Assembly: GCF_006547145.1 (NCBI RefSeq)
Contig: NZ_CP041244.1
Location: 1,178,001 to 1,242,000, forward strand
Length of the DNA stretch: 64,000 bases
From: Actinomadura sp. WMMA1423
Lineage (GTDB): Bacteria; Actinomycetota; Actinomycetes; Streptosporangiales; Streptosporangiaceae
Direction of reading: 5' to 3'
Within the stretch, counting starts at the first letter, position 1, and every line of letters starts with the position of its first letter. The notes beneath the pieces are model-generated. The model had not been told where the DNA came from, ran no database searches, and was given only the letters and a program-made list of their open reading frames with translations. Positions 16,714 to 25,647 of the stretch are shown here, piece after piece. The position numbers and the translations under genes were made by a program.

Positions 16714-17460
16714 ATGGGAGTCTCCACCACGACCCTGGACGGGGTCGCCGAGATCGTCGTGGACGCGCCGCCGGTCAACGCCCTGACCGTCGCGGGCTGG
16801 TACGAGCTGGCCGACGCGGTGCTCGCGGCGGGCCGCGACCCCGGGGTCGGCGCCGTCGTGCTCCGCGCCGAGGGCCGGGGCTTCAACGCGGGCGTCGACA
16901 TCAAGGAGATGCAGAGCACCGACGGCCACACCGCGCTGGTCGGCGCCAACCGCGGCTGCTTCGCGGCGTTCGGCGCCGTCTACGACTGCGAGGTCCCGGT
17001 CGTGGCCGCGGTCCACGGCTTCTGCCTCGGCGGAGGGGTCGGCCTCGCCGGCAACGCCGACATCGTGATCGCCTCGCACGACGCCTACTTCGGGCTGCCG
17101 GAGGTGGACCGGGGCGCGCTCGGCGCCGCCACCCACCTGGCCCGGCTCGTCCCGCAGCACCTGATGCGCGCGATGGTCTACACGTGCCGCAACGTCACGG
17201 CCGAGGAGCTGCACCACCACGGCTCGGTACTGGAGGTCGTCCCGGCGGAGGAGCTGCGCGCCAAGGCCATGGAGGTCGCCGCGGGCATCGCCGCCAAGGA
17301 CCGGTACGTGATCCGCCGCGCCAAGGAGTCGCTGAACGGCATCGACCCGGTCGACGTCAAGCGCAGCTACCGCTACGAGCAGGGCTTCACGTTCGAGCTG
17401 AACCTCGTCGGCGCGGGCGACGAGCACCGCGACGCCTTCGTCTCCAAGGGGGCCCGATGA
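16714..17460 (+). CDS. echA20: EchA20-type (crotonase) ring-D hydrolase of HIP catabolism
   Basis: 248 aa, ATG 16714 preceded by GGAAAGG. Crotonase fold: NALTVAGWYEL, GRGFNAGVDIKEM (CoA-binding/oxyanion loop) and HGFCLGGGVGLAGNAD (second oxyanion Gly). The gene is joined by ATGA overlap to ipdA, and the order echA20-ipdA-ipdB-ipdC is that of Rv3550-Rv3553. In M. tuberculosis EchA20 opens ring D of HIEC-CoA by hydrolysis. The size matches Rv3550 (247 aa). Assignment is by order plus family motifs; a plain enoyl-CoA hydratase is the fallback. Confidence 0.88.
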   Translation: MGVSTTTLDGVAEIVVDAPPVNALTVAGWYELADAVLAAGRDPGVGAVVLRAEGRGFNAGVDIKEMQSTDGHTALVGANRGCFAAFGAVYDCEVPVVAAVHGFCLGGGVGLAGNADIVIASHDAYFGLPEVDRGALGAATHLARLVPQHLMRAMVYTCRNVTAEELHHHGSVLEVVPAEELRAKAMEVAAGIAAKDRYVIRRAKESLNGIDPVDVKRSYRYEQGFTFELNLVGAGDEHRDAFVSKGAR

Positions 17461-18320
17461 GTTCCAAGGTGATGTCCGTCGAGGAGGTCGCGGGGTCGCT
17501 GGAGAGCGGCATGACGCTCGGGATCGGCGGCTGGGGCTCGCGTCGCAAGCCGATGGCGCTGGTACGGGCGATCCTGCGCTCCCCCGTCACCGACCTCACC
17601 GTCGTCGCCTACGGGGGCCCGGACGTGGGGCTGCTGTGCGCGGCGGGCAAGGTCCGGCGGCTGGTCACCGCGTTCGTGACCATGGACTCGATCCCGCTGG
17701 AGCCGCACTTCCGGCAGGCGCGCCAGTCCGGGGCGATCGAGCTGACCGAGTACGACGAGGGCATGTTCATGTTCGGGCTGTACGCGGCGGCGCACCGGCT
17801 GCCGTTCCTGCCCACCCCGGTCGGCCTCGGCTCGGACGTGATGAGGGTCAACCCGGAGCTGCGGACGGTCCGGTCGCCGTACGAGGACGGGCAGGAGCTC
17901 GTCGCGGTCCCCGCGCTGCGGATGGACGCGGCGCTGGTCCACATGAACCGCGCCGACGCGCGCGGCAACGCGCAGTACCTCGGCCCCGACCCGTACATGG
18001 ACGACCTGTTCGCCAAGGCGGCCGACCGGACGTACGTCTCGTGCGAGCGGCTCGTCGACACCGCCGACTTCGCCAAGGAGGGGCCGGTGCAGTCGCTGCT
18101 GATCAGCCGTTCGCAGGTGGCGGGCGTGGTCGAGACGCCGAACGGCGCGCACTTCACCGACTGCCTGCCGGACTTCGGGCGGGACGAGGCGTTCCAGAAG
18201 CTGTACGCGCAGTCGGCGGCCGATCCCGACAAGTGGGCGGCGTTCGGCGAGCGGTTCCTGTCCGGCGACGAGACCGCCTACCAGGACGCGGTCCGGGTAT
18301 GGCGGGAGGAGGCGCGATGA
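17457..18320 (+). CDS. ipdA: IpdA, alpha subunit of the ring-C opening CoA-transferase-like hydrolase
   Basis: 287 aa from ATG 17457, overlapping the echA20 stop (ATGA). Family I CoA-transferase fold: LGIGGWGSRRKPMALV near residue 22 and the VVAYGGPDVGLL strand. IpdA and IpdB form a heterotetramer that hydrolyses the last steroid ring of COCHEA-CoA, a water-driven carbon-carbon cleavage on a CoA-transferase scaffold. The next gene starts inside its stop (ATGA), as expected for obligate partners. Size fits Rv3551 (292 aa). Confidence 0.9.
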   Translation: MSSKVMSVEEVAGSLESGMTLGIGGWGSRRKPMALVRAILRSPVTDLTVVAYGGPDVGLLCAAGKVRRLVTAFVTMDSIPLEPHFRQARQSGAIELTEYDEGMFMFGLYAAAHRLPFLPTPVGLGSDVMRVNPELRTVRSPYEDGQELVAVPALRMDAALVHMNRADARGNAQYLGPDPYMDDLFAKAADRTYVSCERLVDTADFAKEGPVQSLLISRSQVAGVVETPNGAHFTDCLPDFGRDEAFQKLYAQSAADPDKWAAFGERFLSGDETAYQDAVRVWREEAR

Positions 18321-19048
18321 GCGGGGCGACCAGGGCCGAGGTGTGCGCGGCGGCGTGCGCGGACCTGTTCCGGGGCGACGGGGAGATCGTCGCGGCGGCG
18401 GTGGCGGGGTTCGTCCCGATGCTGGGGTCCCGGCTGGCGCGCGCGACGTTCGCGCCCGACCTGCTGACGACCGACGGCGGTCCGTCGCTGAGCGCCGAGC
18501 CCGTCCCGCTCGGCGGGTCGGCCGGGACCGTCGAGGGCTGGCTGCCCTTCCGCGACCACCTCTGGCTCGTCCTGAACGGGCGGCGGCACGTGGTGATGGG
18601 GCCGAGCCAGATCGACGCGCACGGCAACACCAACATCTCGTGCATCGGCGACTGGAAGCAGCCCACGCGGCAGCTGCTCGGGGTGCGCGGCGGGCCCGGC
18701 AACACGCTGCTGAACACGACGAGCTACTGGGTGCCGAAGCACTCGGCGCGCGTCTTCACCGAGAAGGTCGACATGGTGAGCGGCGTCGGCTGGGACCGGG
18801 GCGCGCACGAGATCCGCGCCGTGGTCACCAACCTGGCCGTGCTCGACTTCGACACCCCCGAGAAGCGGATGCGCCTGCGCTCGGTCCACCCCGGCGTCGG
18901 GGTCGACGACGTGCTCGCGGCGACCGGCTTCGAGCTCGCCGTCACCGGCGAGGTGCCCGAGACGCGGCTGCCGGACGCCGAGGAGCTGCGGATCATGCGC
19001 GAAGTCCTCGATCCGAAGGGCCTGCGGGAGCGCGAGGTTCCCGAATGA
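18317..19048 (+). CDS. ipdB: IpdB, beta subunit of the ring-C opening hydrolase
   Basis: 243 aa from ATG 18317, overlapping the ipdA stop. It shows the beta-subunit layout of CoA-transferase-like proteins: VMGPSQIDAHGNTNISCIG, PGNTLLNTTSYWVPKHS and VVTNLAVLDFD. The usual catalytic glutamate motif (S)ENG of true CoA transferases is not seen, in line with IpdAB being a hydrolase. It works only with IpdA. A G-rich hairpin follows before ipdC. Confidence 0.9.
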   Translation: MSGATRAEVCAAACADLFRGDGEIVAAAVAGFVPMLGSRLARATFAPDLLTTDGGPSLSAEPVPLGGSAGTVEGWLPFRDHLWLVLNGRRHVVMGPSQIDAHGNTNISCIGDWKQPTRQLLGVRGGPGNTLLNTTSYWVPKHSARVFTEKVDMVSGVGWDRGAHEIRAVVTNLAVLDFDTPEKRMRLRSVHPGVGVDDVLAATGFELAVTGEVPETRLPDAEELRIMREVLDPKGLREREVPE

Positions 19049-19067
19049 GCGAAGCGAACCGGGGGGT

Positions 19068-19087
19068 GCGGGGGGTCGCCCCCCCGC
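19068..19087. repeat. GC-rich hairpin between ipdB and ipdC
   Basis: GCGGGGGG (19068-19075) and CCCCCCGC (19080-19087) can form an 8-bp stem with a 4-base loop. It follows a GAGCGAAGCGAACC tract that starts at the ipdB stop, a form often seen as small dispersed repeats at gene ends in related actinobacteria (from memory). If it is such an insert, the ATG at 19045 is spurious and ipdC starts at 19099. Only one copy is seen in this window. Confidence 0.45.
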
Positions 19088-19098
19088 CAGGAACAGGC

Positions 19099-20184
19099 AT
19101 GAGCGGGGAGGACGCCGGCCAGGTGCTCGACACTCCGCTGACCCGGCTGACGGGAGTGCGGCACCCGGTCGTCCAGACCGGCATGGGGTGGGTGGCGGGG
19201 CCCCGGCTCGTCACAGCGGTGGCGAACGCCGGCGGGCTCGGCGTGCTGGCGTCGGCGACGATGACGCTAGACCAGCTCGCGGACGCGATCCACGAGGTCA
19301 AGGACCGCACGGACGCCCCGTTCGGCGTCAACCTGCGGGCCGACGCCGGGGACGCGGGCGCCCGCATCGACCTGCTCGTCAGGGAGGGCGTGAAGGTCGC
19401 CTCGTTCGCGCTCGCGCCGAAGCGGGAGCTGATCGCCAAGCTGAAGGACGCCGGGGTCGTGGTGATCCCCTCGGTCGGCGCGCGGCGGCACGCGGAGAAG
19501 GTCGCGGGCTGGGGGGCTGACGCCGTCCTGGTGCAGGGCGGCGAGGGCGGCGGGCACACCGGCCCCGTCGCCACCACGCTGCTGCTCCCCCAGGTCGTGG
19601 ACGCCGTCGACATCCCGGTCATCGCAGCCGGGGGGTTCTTCGACGGGCGCGGCCTCGCCGCCGCGCTCGCCTACGGCGCGGCGGGCGTCGCGATGGGCAC
19701 CAGGTTCCTGCTGACCTCCGACAGCTCGGTGCCCGACGCGGTCAAGCGGGTCTACCTCGAGACGGGCGAGACCGTGGTGACGCGGCAGGTCGACGGGATG
19801 CCGCACCGGGTGCTGCGCAGCGAGCTGGTCGACACGCTGGAGGGCTCCGGCCGTGTCGGCGGGCTCGTCCGGGCGCTGCGCAACGGAGCCCGGTTCAAGA
19901 AGCTGTCCGGCATGTCGTGGCGGGAGATGATCGCCGACGGGAAGGCGATGAAGCACGGAAAGGACCTGTCGTGGTCGCAGGTCCTGATGGCCGCCAACAC
20001 GCCGATGCTGCTGAAGGCCGCCATGGTGGACGGCAGGCCCGACCTCGGTGTGATGGCGTCAGGCCAGGTCGTCGGCGTGATCGACGACCTGCCGAACTGC
20101 GCCGACCTGATCGGCGCGATCGTGCGGCAGGCCGCCGAGGCCATCGCCGCGCAGCAGTCGCACCTGGTGCGGCAGACGACCTAG
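19099..20184 (+). CDS. ipdC: IpdC, FMN-dependent NPD/2-nitropropane dioxygenase-family oxidoreductase of HIP catabolism
   Basis: 361 aa from ATG 19099; an ATG at 19045 overlapping ipdB would add 18 residues translated from a GC-rich hairpin, and 361 is closer to Rv3553 (about 355). TIM-barrel FMN motifs: VVQTGMGWVAG at the start, VLVQGGEGGGHTG, PVIAAGGFFDGRG and GTRFLLTSDSS. Family proteins bind FMN, and IpdC is a flavin reductase step on the hydroxy-HIP-CoA intermediate in the KstR2 regulon. Last gene of the operon; a hairpin terminator follows. Confidence 0.85.
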   Translation: MSGEDAGQVLDTPLTRLTGVRHPVVQTGMGWVAGPRLVTAVANAGGLGVLASATMTLDQLADAIHEVKDRTDAPFGVNLRADAGDAGARIDLLVREGVKVASFALAPKRELIAKLKDAGVVVIPSVGARRHAEKVAGWGADAVLVQGGEGGGHTGPVATTLLLPQVVDAVDIPVIAAGGFFDGRGLAAALAYGAAGVAMGTRFLLTSDSSVPDAVKRVYLETGETVVTRQVDGMPHRVLRSELVDTLEGSGRVGGLVRALRNGARFKKLSGMSWREMIADGKAMKHGKDLSWSQVLMAANTPMLLKAAMVDGRPDLGVMASGQVVGVIDDLPNCADLIGAIVRQAAEAIAAQQSHLVRQTT

Positions 20185-20192
20185 GCGATGCG

Positions 20193-20231
20193 CCGGCCGG
20201 AGGACGGGGAGTCGGGCCGCCCTCCGGCCGG
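20193..20231. terminator. Bidirectional hairpin terminator
   Basis: CCGGCCGGAGG (20193-20203) pairs perfectly with CCTCCGGCCGG (20221-20231) over a 17-base loop. It is between ipdC and the convergent oxidoreductase gene. Confidence 0.65.
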
Positions 20232-20245
20232 GGAGCGCCTGAGCG

Positions 20246-21226
20246 TCAGCCGTTGACCGCGAGCACGAGCTTGCCGGTCGTCCTGCCCGACTCGATGCGC
20301 TCGTGGGCCTCTGCGGCCCGCTCCAGGGGCAGCTCCTCCACCTGGACCCGCAGGTCGCCCGCGGCCGCCGCCGCGACGGCACGGCGCAGGGCGCGCCCCG
20401 CCTCGGCCGGTGCGACGCCCGCGAACGCCGCGAGGTTGAAGCCGCACACGGTCTTGTTGGCGAACCACAGCTCGTTCGCGGGGACGCCCACGTCGTCCGC
20501 GCCGGACGCGTTGCCCATCACGACCATCCGGCCCATCGAGGCGAGGGCGTCGAGGCTCGCGCGGCGGGCCGGGCCGCCCACCATGTCCACCACGATGTCG
20601 AAACCGCGCCCGCCGGTGAGGCCCGCGACCTCGCCCGGCAGCTTGTCGCGGAGGACGACGTCGTCGTAGCCGAACCCGCGCGCGGCCTCGATCTTGGCGG
20701 GCCCGCCGACCGTGCCGGCCACCCTGCCCGCGCCGAGCAGCCGGGCGGCTTGGCCGAGCTGGCTGCCGACGCCCCCGGCGGCCGCGTGCACCAGCACGGT
20801 CTCGCCCGGCTCGATGCGCGCGACGCGGTCCAGGACGAGGAACGCGGTGGCCCCGTTGGACGGGACGGCCGCCGCGACGTCCAGGCCGAGGCCGAGGCCG
20901 TCGAGCGGCGCGACGAGATCGGCGGAGGTGACCGCCACCTCGGCATAGCCGCCGCCGTCCACGATCGTGAGCGCCGCGACGGGCTCACCCGCGCGCAGCC
21001 CGCCGACGCCGGGCCCGACCGCCCGGACGTGCCCGGACACCTCGATTCCGGGGACGAACGGCAGCGGCACGTCGACGACGCCCCGCCGGTAGAGGACCTC
21101 GGCGAAGTTCGCGCCCGCGTACGCGACGTCGATGGACACCTGCCCGGGCCCCGGCTCGGGGGCCTCCACCTCGGCCCGGCGCAGCACGTCCGCGCCGCCG
21201 AACTCGGGGATCGTGACGGCCCGCAT
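20246..21226 (-). CDS. Zinc-independent quinone oxidoreductase (MDR family)
   Basis: 326 aa from ATG 21226, sharing one base with the previous stop (TGATG), so it is coupled to the aldo-keto reductase. Seen: MRAVTIPEFGGADVL start, LPFVPGIEVSGHVRAVG, and the nucleotide loop HAAAGGVGSQLGQAA. The zinc-binding Cys set of alcohol dehydrogenases is absent. Members reduce quinones or enones with NADPH in the cytoplasm. Substrate unknown. Confidence 0.85.
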   Translation of the reverse strand: MRAVTIPEFGGADVLRRAEVEAPEPGPGQVSIDVAYAGANFAEVLYRRGVVDVPLPFVPGIEVSGHVRAVGPGVGGLRAGEPVAALTIVDGGGYAEVAVTSADLVAPLDGLGLGLDVAAAVPSNGATAFLVLDRVARIEPGETVLVHAAAGGVGSQLGQAARLLGAGRVAGTVGGPAKIEAARGFGYDDVVLRDKLPGEVAGLTGGRGFDIVVDMVGGPARRASLDALASMGRMVVMGNASGADDVGVPANELWFANKTVCGFNLAAFAGVAPAEAGRALRRAVAAAAAGDLRVQVEELPLERAAEAHERIESGRTTGKLVLAVNG

Positions 21227-22236
21227 CAGTACCGCCCTCCGACGGCCGCGGGGACGCCGTCCAGCTCGGCGAGGTCGGCCTCGGTGAGGTCGAGGGCGGC
21301 CGCGCCCGCGTTGTCGCGCAGATACTTCCGCTTCTTGGTGCCGGGGATGGGGATGACGTGCTCGCCCTGCGCGAGCGTCCAGGCGATGGCGACCTGCGCC
21401 GGCGTGGCGCCGTGCCGCGCGGCGACCGCCTTGACGACGTCGACGATGCGCAGGTTGGCCTTCAGCGCCTCCTCCTGGAAGCGCGGGTTGCCGCCGCGGA
21501 AGTCGGTGTCCTCGAAGTCGGCGGCGGTGACCGTGCCGGTGAGGAAGCCGCGGCCGAGCGGCGAGAACGGCACGAAGGCCGCGCCGCTCGCGGCGCACCA
21601 GCCGACCACGTCGCCCGGCCCCTCCCCCGTCTCGGTGGTGTCGCCCGGCAGGGTGCCGGACCGCCCGCCGGGAGCGCCCAGGGGGTCGCGGGTCCACAGC
21701 GACAGCTCCGACTGGACGGCGGCGACCGGGTGGATCGCGTGCGCCTCGGCGGCCTGCGCGACGCCGACCTCCGACAGGCCCAGCGTGCGCGCCTTGCCCT
21801 CGGCGACCAGCTCGGCCATCGCGCCCCAGGTCTCGGCGAGGGGCACCTCCGGGTCGACGCGGTGCAGGTAGTAGAGGTCGATCACGTCGGTGCCGAGGCG
21901 GCGCAGGCTGTCCTCGGCGGACGCCTTGACGTGCTCCGGCCTCCCGTCGCGGACGATGTTCCGGGTGGCCATCGACTCCACGACGAGGCCCGTCTTGGTG
22001 GCGACGACCGCCTCGTCCCGCCGTCCCGCCACCGCACGCCCGACGAGCGTCTCGTTGTGGCCGTCGCCGTAGGGCTGTGCGGTGTCCAGGAACGTCACAC
22101 CGAGGTCGAGCGCCTCCCGGATCAGCGCCACCGACGCGTCGTCGTCGCGTTCCGACTCGGTGTAGGCCCAGCTCATGCCCATGCAACCGAGCCCTACGGC
22201 GCCCACTCGCGTTCCGGCGAACTCGCGCGTCCTCAT
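21226..22236 (-). CDS. Aldo/keto reductase
   Basis: 336 aa from ATG 22236, with GAAGGAGA 4-5 bases upstream; the longer frame to 22305 has no ribosome site. AKR features: GLGCMGMSW, FLDTAQPYGDGHNE (Asp and Tyr), VVATKTGLV (Lys) and YYLHRVDP (His) give the full catalytic tetrad, and HVIPIPGTKKRKYL is the NADP-binding end. It is first in a two-gene operon with the quinone reductase, downstream of the XRE regulator on the same strand, which suggests control by it. Confidence 0.9.
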   Translation of the reverse strand: MRTREFAGTRVGAVGLGCMGMSWAYTESERDDDASVALIREALDLGVTFLDTAQPYGDGHNETLVGRAVAGRRDEAVVATKTGLVVESMATRNIVRDGRPEHVKASAEDSLRRLGTDVIDLYYLHRVDPEVPLAETWGAMAELVAEGKARTLGLSEVGVAQAAEAHAIHPVAAVQSELSLWTRDPLGAPGGRSGTLPGDTTETGEGPGDVVGWCAASGAAFVPFSPLGRGFLTGTVTAADFEDTDFRGGNPRFQEEALKANLRIVDVVKAVAARHGATPAQVAIAWTLAQGEHVIPIPGTKKRKYLRDNAGAAALDLTEADLAELDGVPAAVGGRY

Positions 22237-22342
22237 CGTCTCTCCTTCGTTCCTCATGAGGACGATCGTGCTGGACGCGCCGGAACCGAGACAGACTCCA
22301 CTCATCCTGGGTGTGGCACCACCACCCTGGAGGGGCGCCGGG

Positions 22343-23197
22343 TCAGCCCGCGGCGGCGAGCCCGCGGCGCGCCATCAGCCGTTCGAGGCGCTCCTGCGTG
22401 CCGGTGCCGGGCCGCGGGTTGTGCAGCACCAGGTGGTGGCCCGGCCGGTCGGCGAGCGGCAGCAGCGTGCCCTCGAAGACGAGCTCGCCCGCGTCCGGGT
22501 GCCTGAGGCCCTTGACCGCCTGCGCGTCCGCGCTCACCTCGTGGCGGGGCCACAGCTCGGCGAACTCCGGGCTCACCGCCAGCATGTCCGCGATGATCCG
22601 GTCGAACTCCGGGTCGCCCGGGTAGCGGGCCGCGTCGGCGCGGAACCGCGCCACGACGCCGGGCGCGGCGGCGGCCCAGTGGGTGTGCATGGACCGGTAG
22701 CGGACATTGGTGAAGTAGGTGACCAGGCAGTTGTGGTCGGTGTCGCCGTACCCGAACACCTCGCGGGCCGCGTCGTTGATCGCGACGAAGTTCCAGTGCC
22801 GGTCGCGGACGTAGGCGGGGCGCGGCGACCAGGCGTCCAGCACCCGCCGCAGCTCGGGCGTGATCGGCACGGCGGGCCCCGCCTCCGCCTGCGGCGGGTT
22901 CAGCCCGGCGAGCAGGTACAGGTGCTCGCGCTCGGCGCGGTCGAGCCGCAGGGCGCGGGCGATCGCGTCCAGGACGTCCCCGGAGACCTTGATGTCGCGG
23001 CCCTGCTCCAGCCACGTGTACCAGGACACCCCGACCCCCGCGAGCACGGCGACCTCCTCGCGGCGCAGGCCCGGCGTCCGCCGGCGTCCGCCGTCCGGCA
23101 TCCCGACGTCGGCGGGGGCGAGCCGGGCGCGGCGGCCGCGCAGGAAGCCGCGCAGCTCCTCCCGGCGGCGGTCGGGGGCGGGGGTGCGGCTGGCCAT
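22343..23197 (-). CDS. XRE-family regulator with MmyB-like ligand-binding domain
   Basis: 284 aa. An N-terminal helix-turn-helix (RREEVAVLAGVGVSWYTWLE, about residues 45-64) is followed by a C-terminal sensor domain (PAYVRDRHWNFVAINDAARE and on) of the MmyB/MLTR type, which in solved examples binds fatty-acid-like ligands. These genes often sit next to the reductase they control; here the aldo-keto/quinone reductase pair lies 106 bases downstream. No clear operator was found in that gap. Confidence 0.85.
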   Translation of the reverse strand: MASRTPAPDRRREELRGFLRGRRARLAPADVGMPDGGRRRTPGLRREEVAVLAGVGVSWYTWLEQGRDIKVSGDVLDAIARALRLDRAEREHLYLLAGLNPPQAEAGPAVPITPELRRVLDAWSPRPAYVRDRHWNFVAINDAAREVFGYGDTDHNCLVTYFTNVRYRSMHTHWAAAAPGVVARFRADAARYPGDPEFDRIIADMLAVSPEFAELWPRHEVSADAQAVKGLRHPDAGELVFEGTLLPLADRPGHHLVLHNPRPGTGTQERLERLMARRGLAAAG

Positions 23198-23257
23198 GCC
23201 GCCACGATATCCGCCGGCCCCGGGACGGCGCGTCCGCGGATCACGCGGGTGCGGCGG

Positions 23258-24460
23258 TCAGGCGATCGCGCCGGCGGAGCGCAGGGCCGCGATGTCGTCG
23301 TCGTCGCGGCCCAGCTCGCGCAGCACGGCGTCGGTGTGCTCGCCGAGCGCGGGGATCGGGTCCATGCGCGGCTCGGCGCCGGCGAACGTGATCGGCGGGA
23401 GCAGCGCCCGGATGCCGCCCACCGGGGAGCCCACCTCCCGCCACCGGTCCCGCTCGGCGAGCTGCGGGTGGGCGACGAGGCCGTGCCCGTCGTTGAGCGT
23501 CGCGTTCGGCACGCCCGCCTCGTCGAGCCGCCGGAGCAGCTCCTCCCGCCCCATGCGGGACGTGACGCCGGCGACGAGCGCGTCCACCTCCTCCCGGTTG
23601 CGGACCCGCGCCCGGTTCGTCGCGTACTCGGGGTCGGTCACGAGGTCGGGCCGCTCCAGCACCCCGGTCGCCAGGGCGGCCCAGCCGCGGTCGTTCTGGA
23701 CGCCGATCACCACGTCGGCGCCGTCGGCCGTCGGGTAGGCGTCGTAGGGGGCGATCACCGGGTGGCTCAGCCGCGTGCGCGGCGGCGGTGAACCGGTGTA
23801 GAGGGTCGTGTACATCGCCTGGCCCATCCACTCGGCGACGGCGTCGAACATCGTGATCTCGATCGACGCGCCCTCACCGGTGGTACCGCGCCGCACGAGC
23901 GCGGCGAGCGTCCCTGAGAAGGCGTACATGCCGGCCGCGATGTCGGCCAGCGGCGAGCCCGCCTTCACGGGCGTCTCGGGCGTGCCGGTGACCGAGACCA
24001 GCCCCGCCTCGGCCTGGACGAGCATGTCGTAGGCGCGCTTGTCCCGGTACGGCCCGCGCGATCCGTATCCGGACATCTCGACCACGATCAGGCGGGGGTC
24101 GCGGGCCCGCAGCTCGTCCGCGCCGAACCCGAGGCGGGCCGCGGCGCCGGGGGCGAGGTTCTGCAGGAACACGTCCGCGCGCGCGACCAGGTCGGCGAGG
24201 ACCGCACGGCCCCCGGCCTGCTTGAGGTCGAGCGCGACCGACTCCTTCGACCGGTTGAGCCAGGCGAAGTGCGTGCCGAGGCCGCCGCGCACGCCCGTGT
24301 CGAACGCGCGGGCGAAGTCGCCGCCGTCCACGCGCTCGACCTTGATGACGCGGGCGCCCTGGTCGGCGAGCTGCCGCGTGGCGAACGGCGCCGCGACCGC
24401 CTGCTCCAGCGCGACGACGGTGATCCCCTCCAGCGGCAGGGAGGCGCCCGCCCCGGTCAC
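23258..24460 (-). CDS. CaiB/BaiF (class III) acyl-CoA transferase
   Basis: 400 aa from GTG 24460, with TGGAGG 4 bases upstream and a GTGA overlap with the acyl-CoA dehydrogenase stop. Family marks: ALEQAVAAPFATRQLADQGARV near the start, the DLK-containing SKESVALDLKQ, and the Asp in RDKRAYDMLVQA at the expected place of the catalytic aspartate. It moves CoA between carboxylic acids. With the ACAD and crotonase genes upstream it probably activates an organic acid for beta-oxidation-like breakdown; which acid is not visible. Confidence 0.88.
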   Translation of the reverse strand: MTGAGASLPLEGITVVALEQAVAAPFATRQLADQGARVIKVERVDGGDFARAFDTGVRGGLGTHFAWLNRSKESVALDLKQAGGRAVLADLVARADVFLQNLAPGAAARLGFGADELRARDPRLIVVEMSGYGSRGPYRDKRAYDMLVQAEAGLVSVTGTPETPVKAGSPLADIAAGMYAFSGTLAALVRRGTTGEGASIEITMFDAVAEWMGQAMYTTLYTGSPPPRTRLSHPVIAPYDAYPTADGADVVIGVQNDRGWAALATGVLERPDLVTDPEYATNRARVRNREEVDALVAGVTSRMGREELLRRLDEAGVPNATLNDGHGLVAHPQLAERDRWREVGSPVGGIRALLPPITFAGAEPRMDPIPALGEHTDAVLRELGRDDDDIAALRSAGAIA

Positions 24461-25635
24461 CGGTCCTCCAGGAGCCGGCGGCCGATGACCATTTTCTGGA
24501 TGTCGGCGGTGCCCTCGCCGATCAGCAGCATCGGGGCCTCCCGGTACAGGCGCTCGATCTCGTACTCCCTGGAGTAGGCGTAGCCGCCGTGGATGCGGAA
24601 CGCGTCCTCGACGACCTCCTTGCAGTACTCGCTGGCCAGGTACTTGGCCATCCCGGCCTCCAGGTCGTTGCGCTCGCCGGAGTCCTTGCGGCGCGCCGCC
24701 ATCACCATCATCTGGTGCGCGGCCTCGACCTTGGTCGCCATCTCGGCGAGGCGGAACAGGACCGCCTGGTGCTCGGCGATCGGCCTGCCGAACGTCTCGC
24801 GCTGCCGCGCGTAGGACAGGGCCAGCTCGTAGGCGCGCCGCGCCACGCCGCAGCCGCGGGCCGCCACGTTGACGCGGCCGACCTCGACGCCGTCCATCAT
24901 CTGGTAGAAGCCCCGGCCGGGCGTCCCGCCCAGGACCTGCGCGGCCGGGATCCGGTAGGAGTCGAAGACGAGCTCGGTGGTGTCGACGCCCTTGTACCCC
25001 ATCTTGTCGATCTTGCCGGGGACGGTCAGGCCCGGCGCGACCTCGCCGAAGCCCGGGGTCTTGTCGACCAGGAACGCGGTCATGCCGCGGTGGCCCGCGC
25101 CCGGGTCGGTCTTGACCAGCGTCGCGACGAGGTTCGCCGAGCCGCCGTTGGTCAGCCACATCTTCTGGCCGTCGATCACGTACTCGTCCCCGTCCGGGAC
25201 GGCGCGGGTCGTGATGGCCGAGACGTCCGACCCGCATCCCGGCTCCGACATCGAGAACGCGCCGCGGATCTCACCGGCCGCCATCCTCGGCAGGTAGTGC
25301 GCCCGCTGCCCGGCGGTGCCGTGCTGCGCGATCATCCACGCGACGATGAAGTGGGTGTTGACGATCCCCGAGACGCTCATCCAGCCCCGCGAGAGCTCCT
25401 CCACGACGAGCGCGTACGTCAGCAGCGACTGGCCCAGCCCGCCGTGCTCCTCGCCGATCGTCAGGCCGAAGAGGCCGAGGTCCCGCATCCCGTCCACGAT
25501 CGCCTGCGGGTAGGCGTCGGCGTGCTCCAGCTCGGTCGCGACCGGGAGGATCTCCTTGTCGACGAACGCCCGGACGGTCGCGAGGATCTCCCGCTGCTCG
25601 CCGGTCAGCCCGTGGGTCTGCTGCAGTCTGCTCAC
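24457..25635 (-). CDS. Acyl-CoA dehydrogenase
   Basis: 392 aa from GTG 25635, with AAGGAG 6 bases upstream. FAD-dependent ACAD: AFSMSEPGCGSDVSAI, KMWLTNGGSANLV, RQRETFGRPIAEHQ and GEGTADIQKMVI at the C-terminus, where the Glu is in the place of the catalytic base of SCAD/glutaryl-CoA-type enzymes. It oxidises an acyl-CoA at the alpha-beta bond, passing electrons to ETF. Middle gene of crotonase-ACAD-CoA transferase, 12 bases after the crotonase. Confidence 0.9.
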   Translation of the reverse strand: MSRLQQTHGLTGEQREILATVRAFVDKEILPVATELEHADAYPQAIVDGMRDLGLFGLTIGEEHGGLGQSLLTYALVVEELSRGWMSVSGIVNTHFIVAWMIAQHGTAGQRAHYLPRMAAGEIRGAFSMSEPGCGSDVSAITTRAVPDGDEYVIDGQKMWLTNGGSANLVATLVKTDPGAGHRGMTAFLVDKTPGFGEVAPGLTVPGKIDKMGYKGVDTTELVFDSYRIPAAQVLGGTPGRGFYQMMDGVEVGRVNVAARGCGVARRAYELALSYARQRETFGRPIAEHQAVLFRLAEMATKVEAAHQMMVMAARRKDSGERNDLEAGMAKYLASEYCKEVVEDAFRIHGGYAYSREYEIERLYREAPMLLIGEGTADIQKMVIGRRLLEDR

Positions 25636-25647
25636 CTTCGGCTCCTT

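Noticed and set aside
16692..17456. In-frame upstream ATG extending ipdA to 542 residues
   Set aside because: The extension is echA20 in another frame; ATG 17457 overlapping the echA20 stop gives the correct IpdA length.
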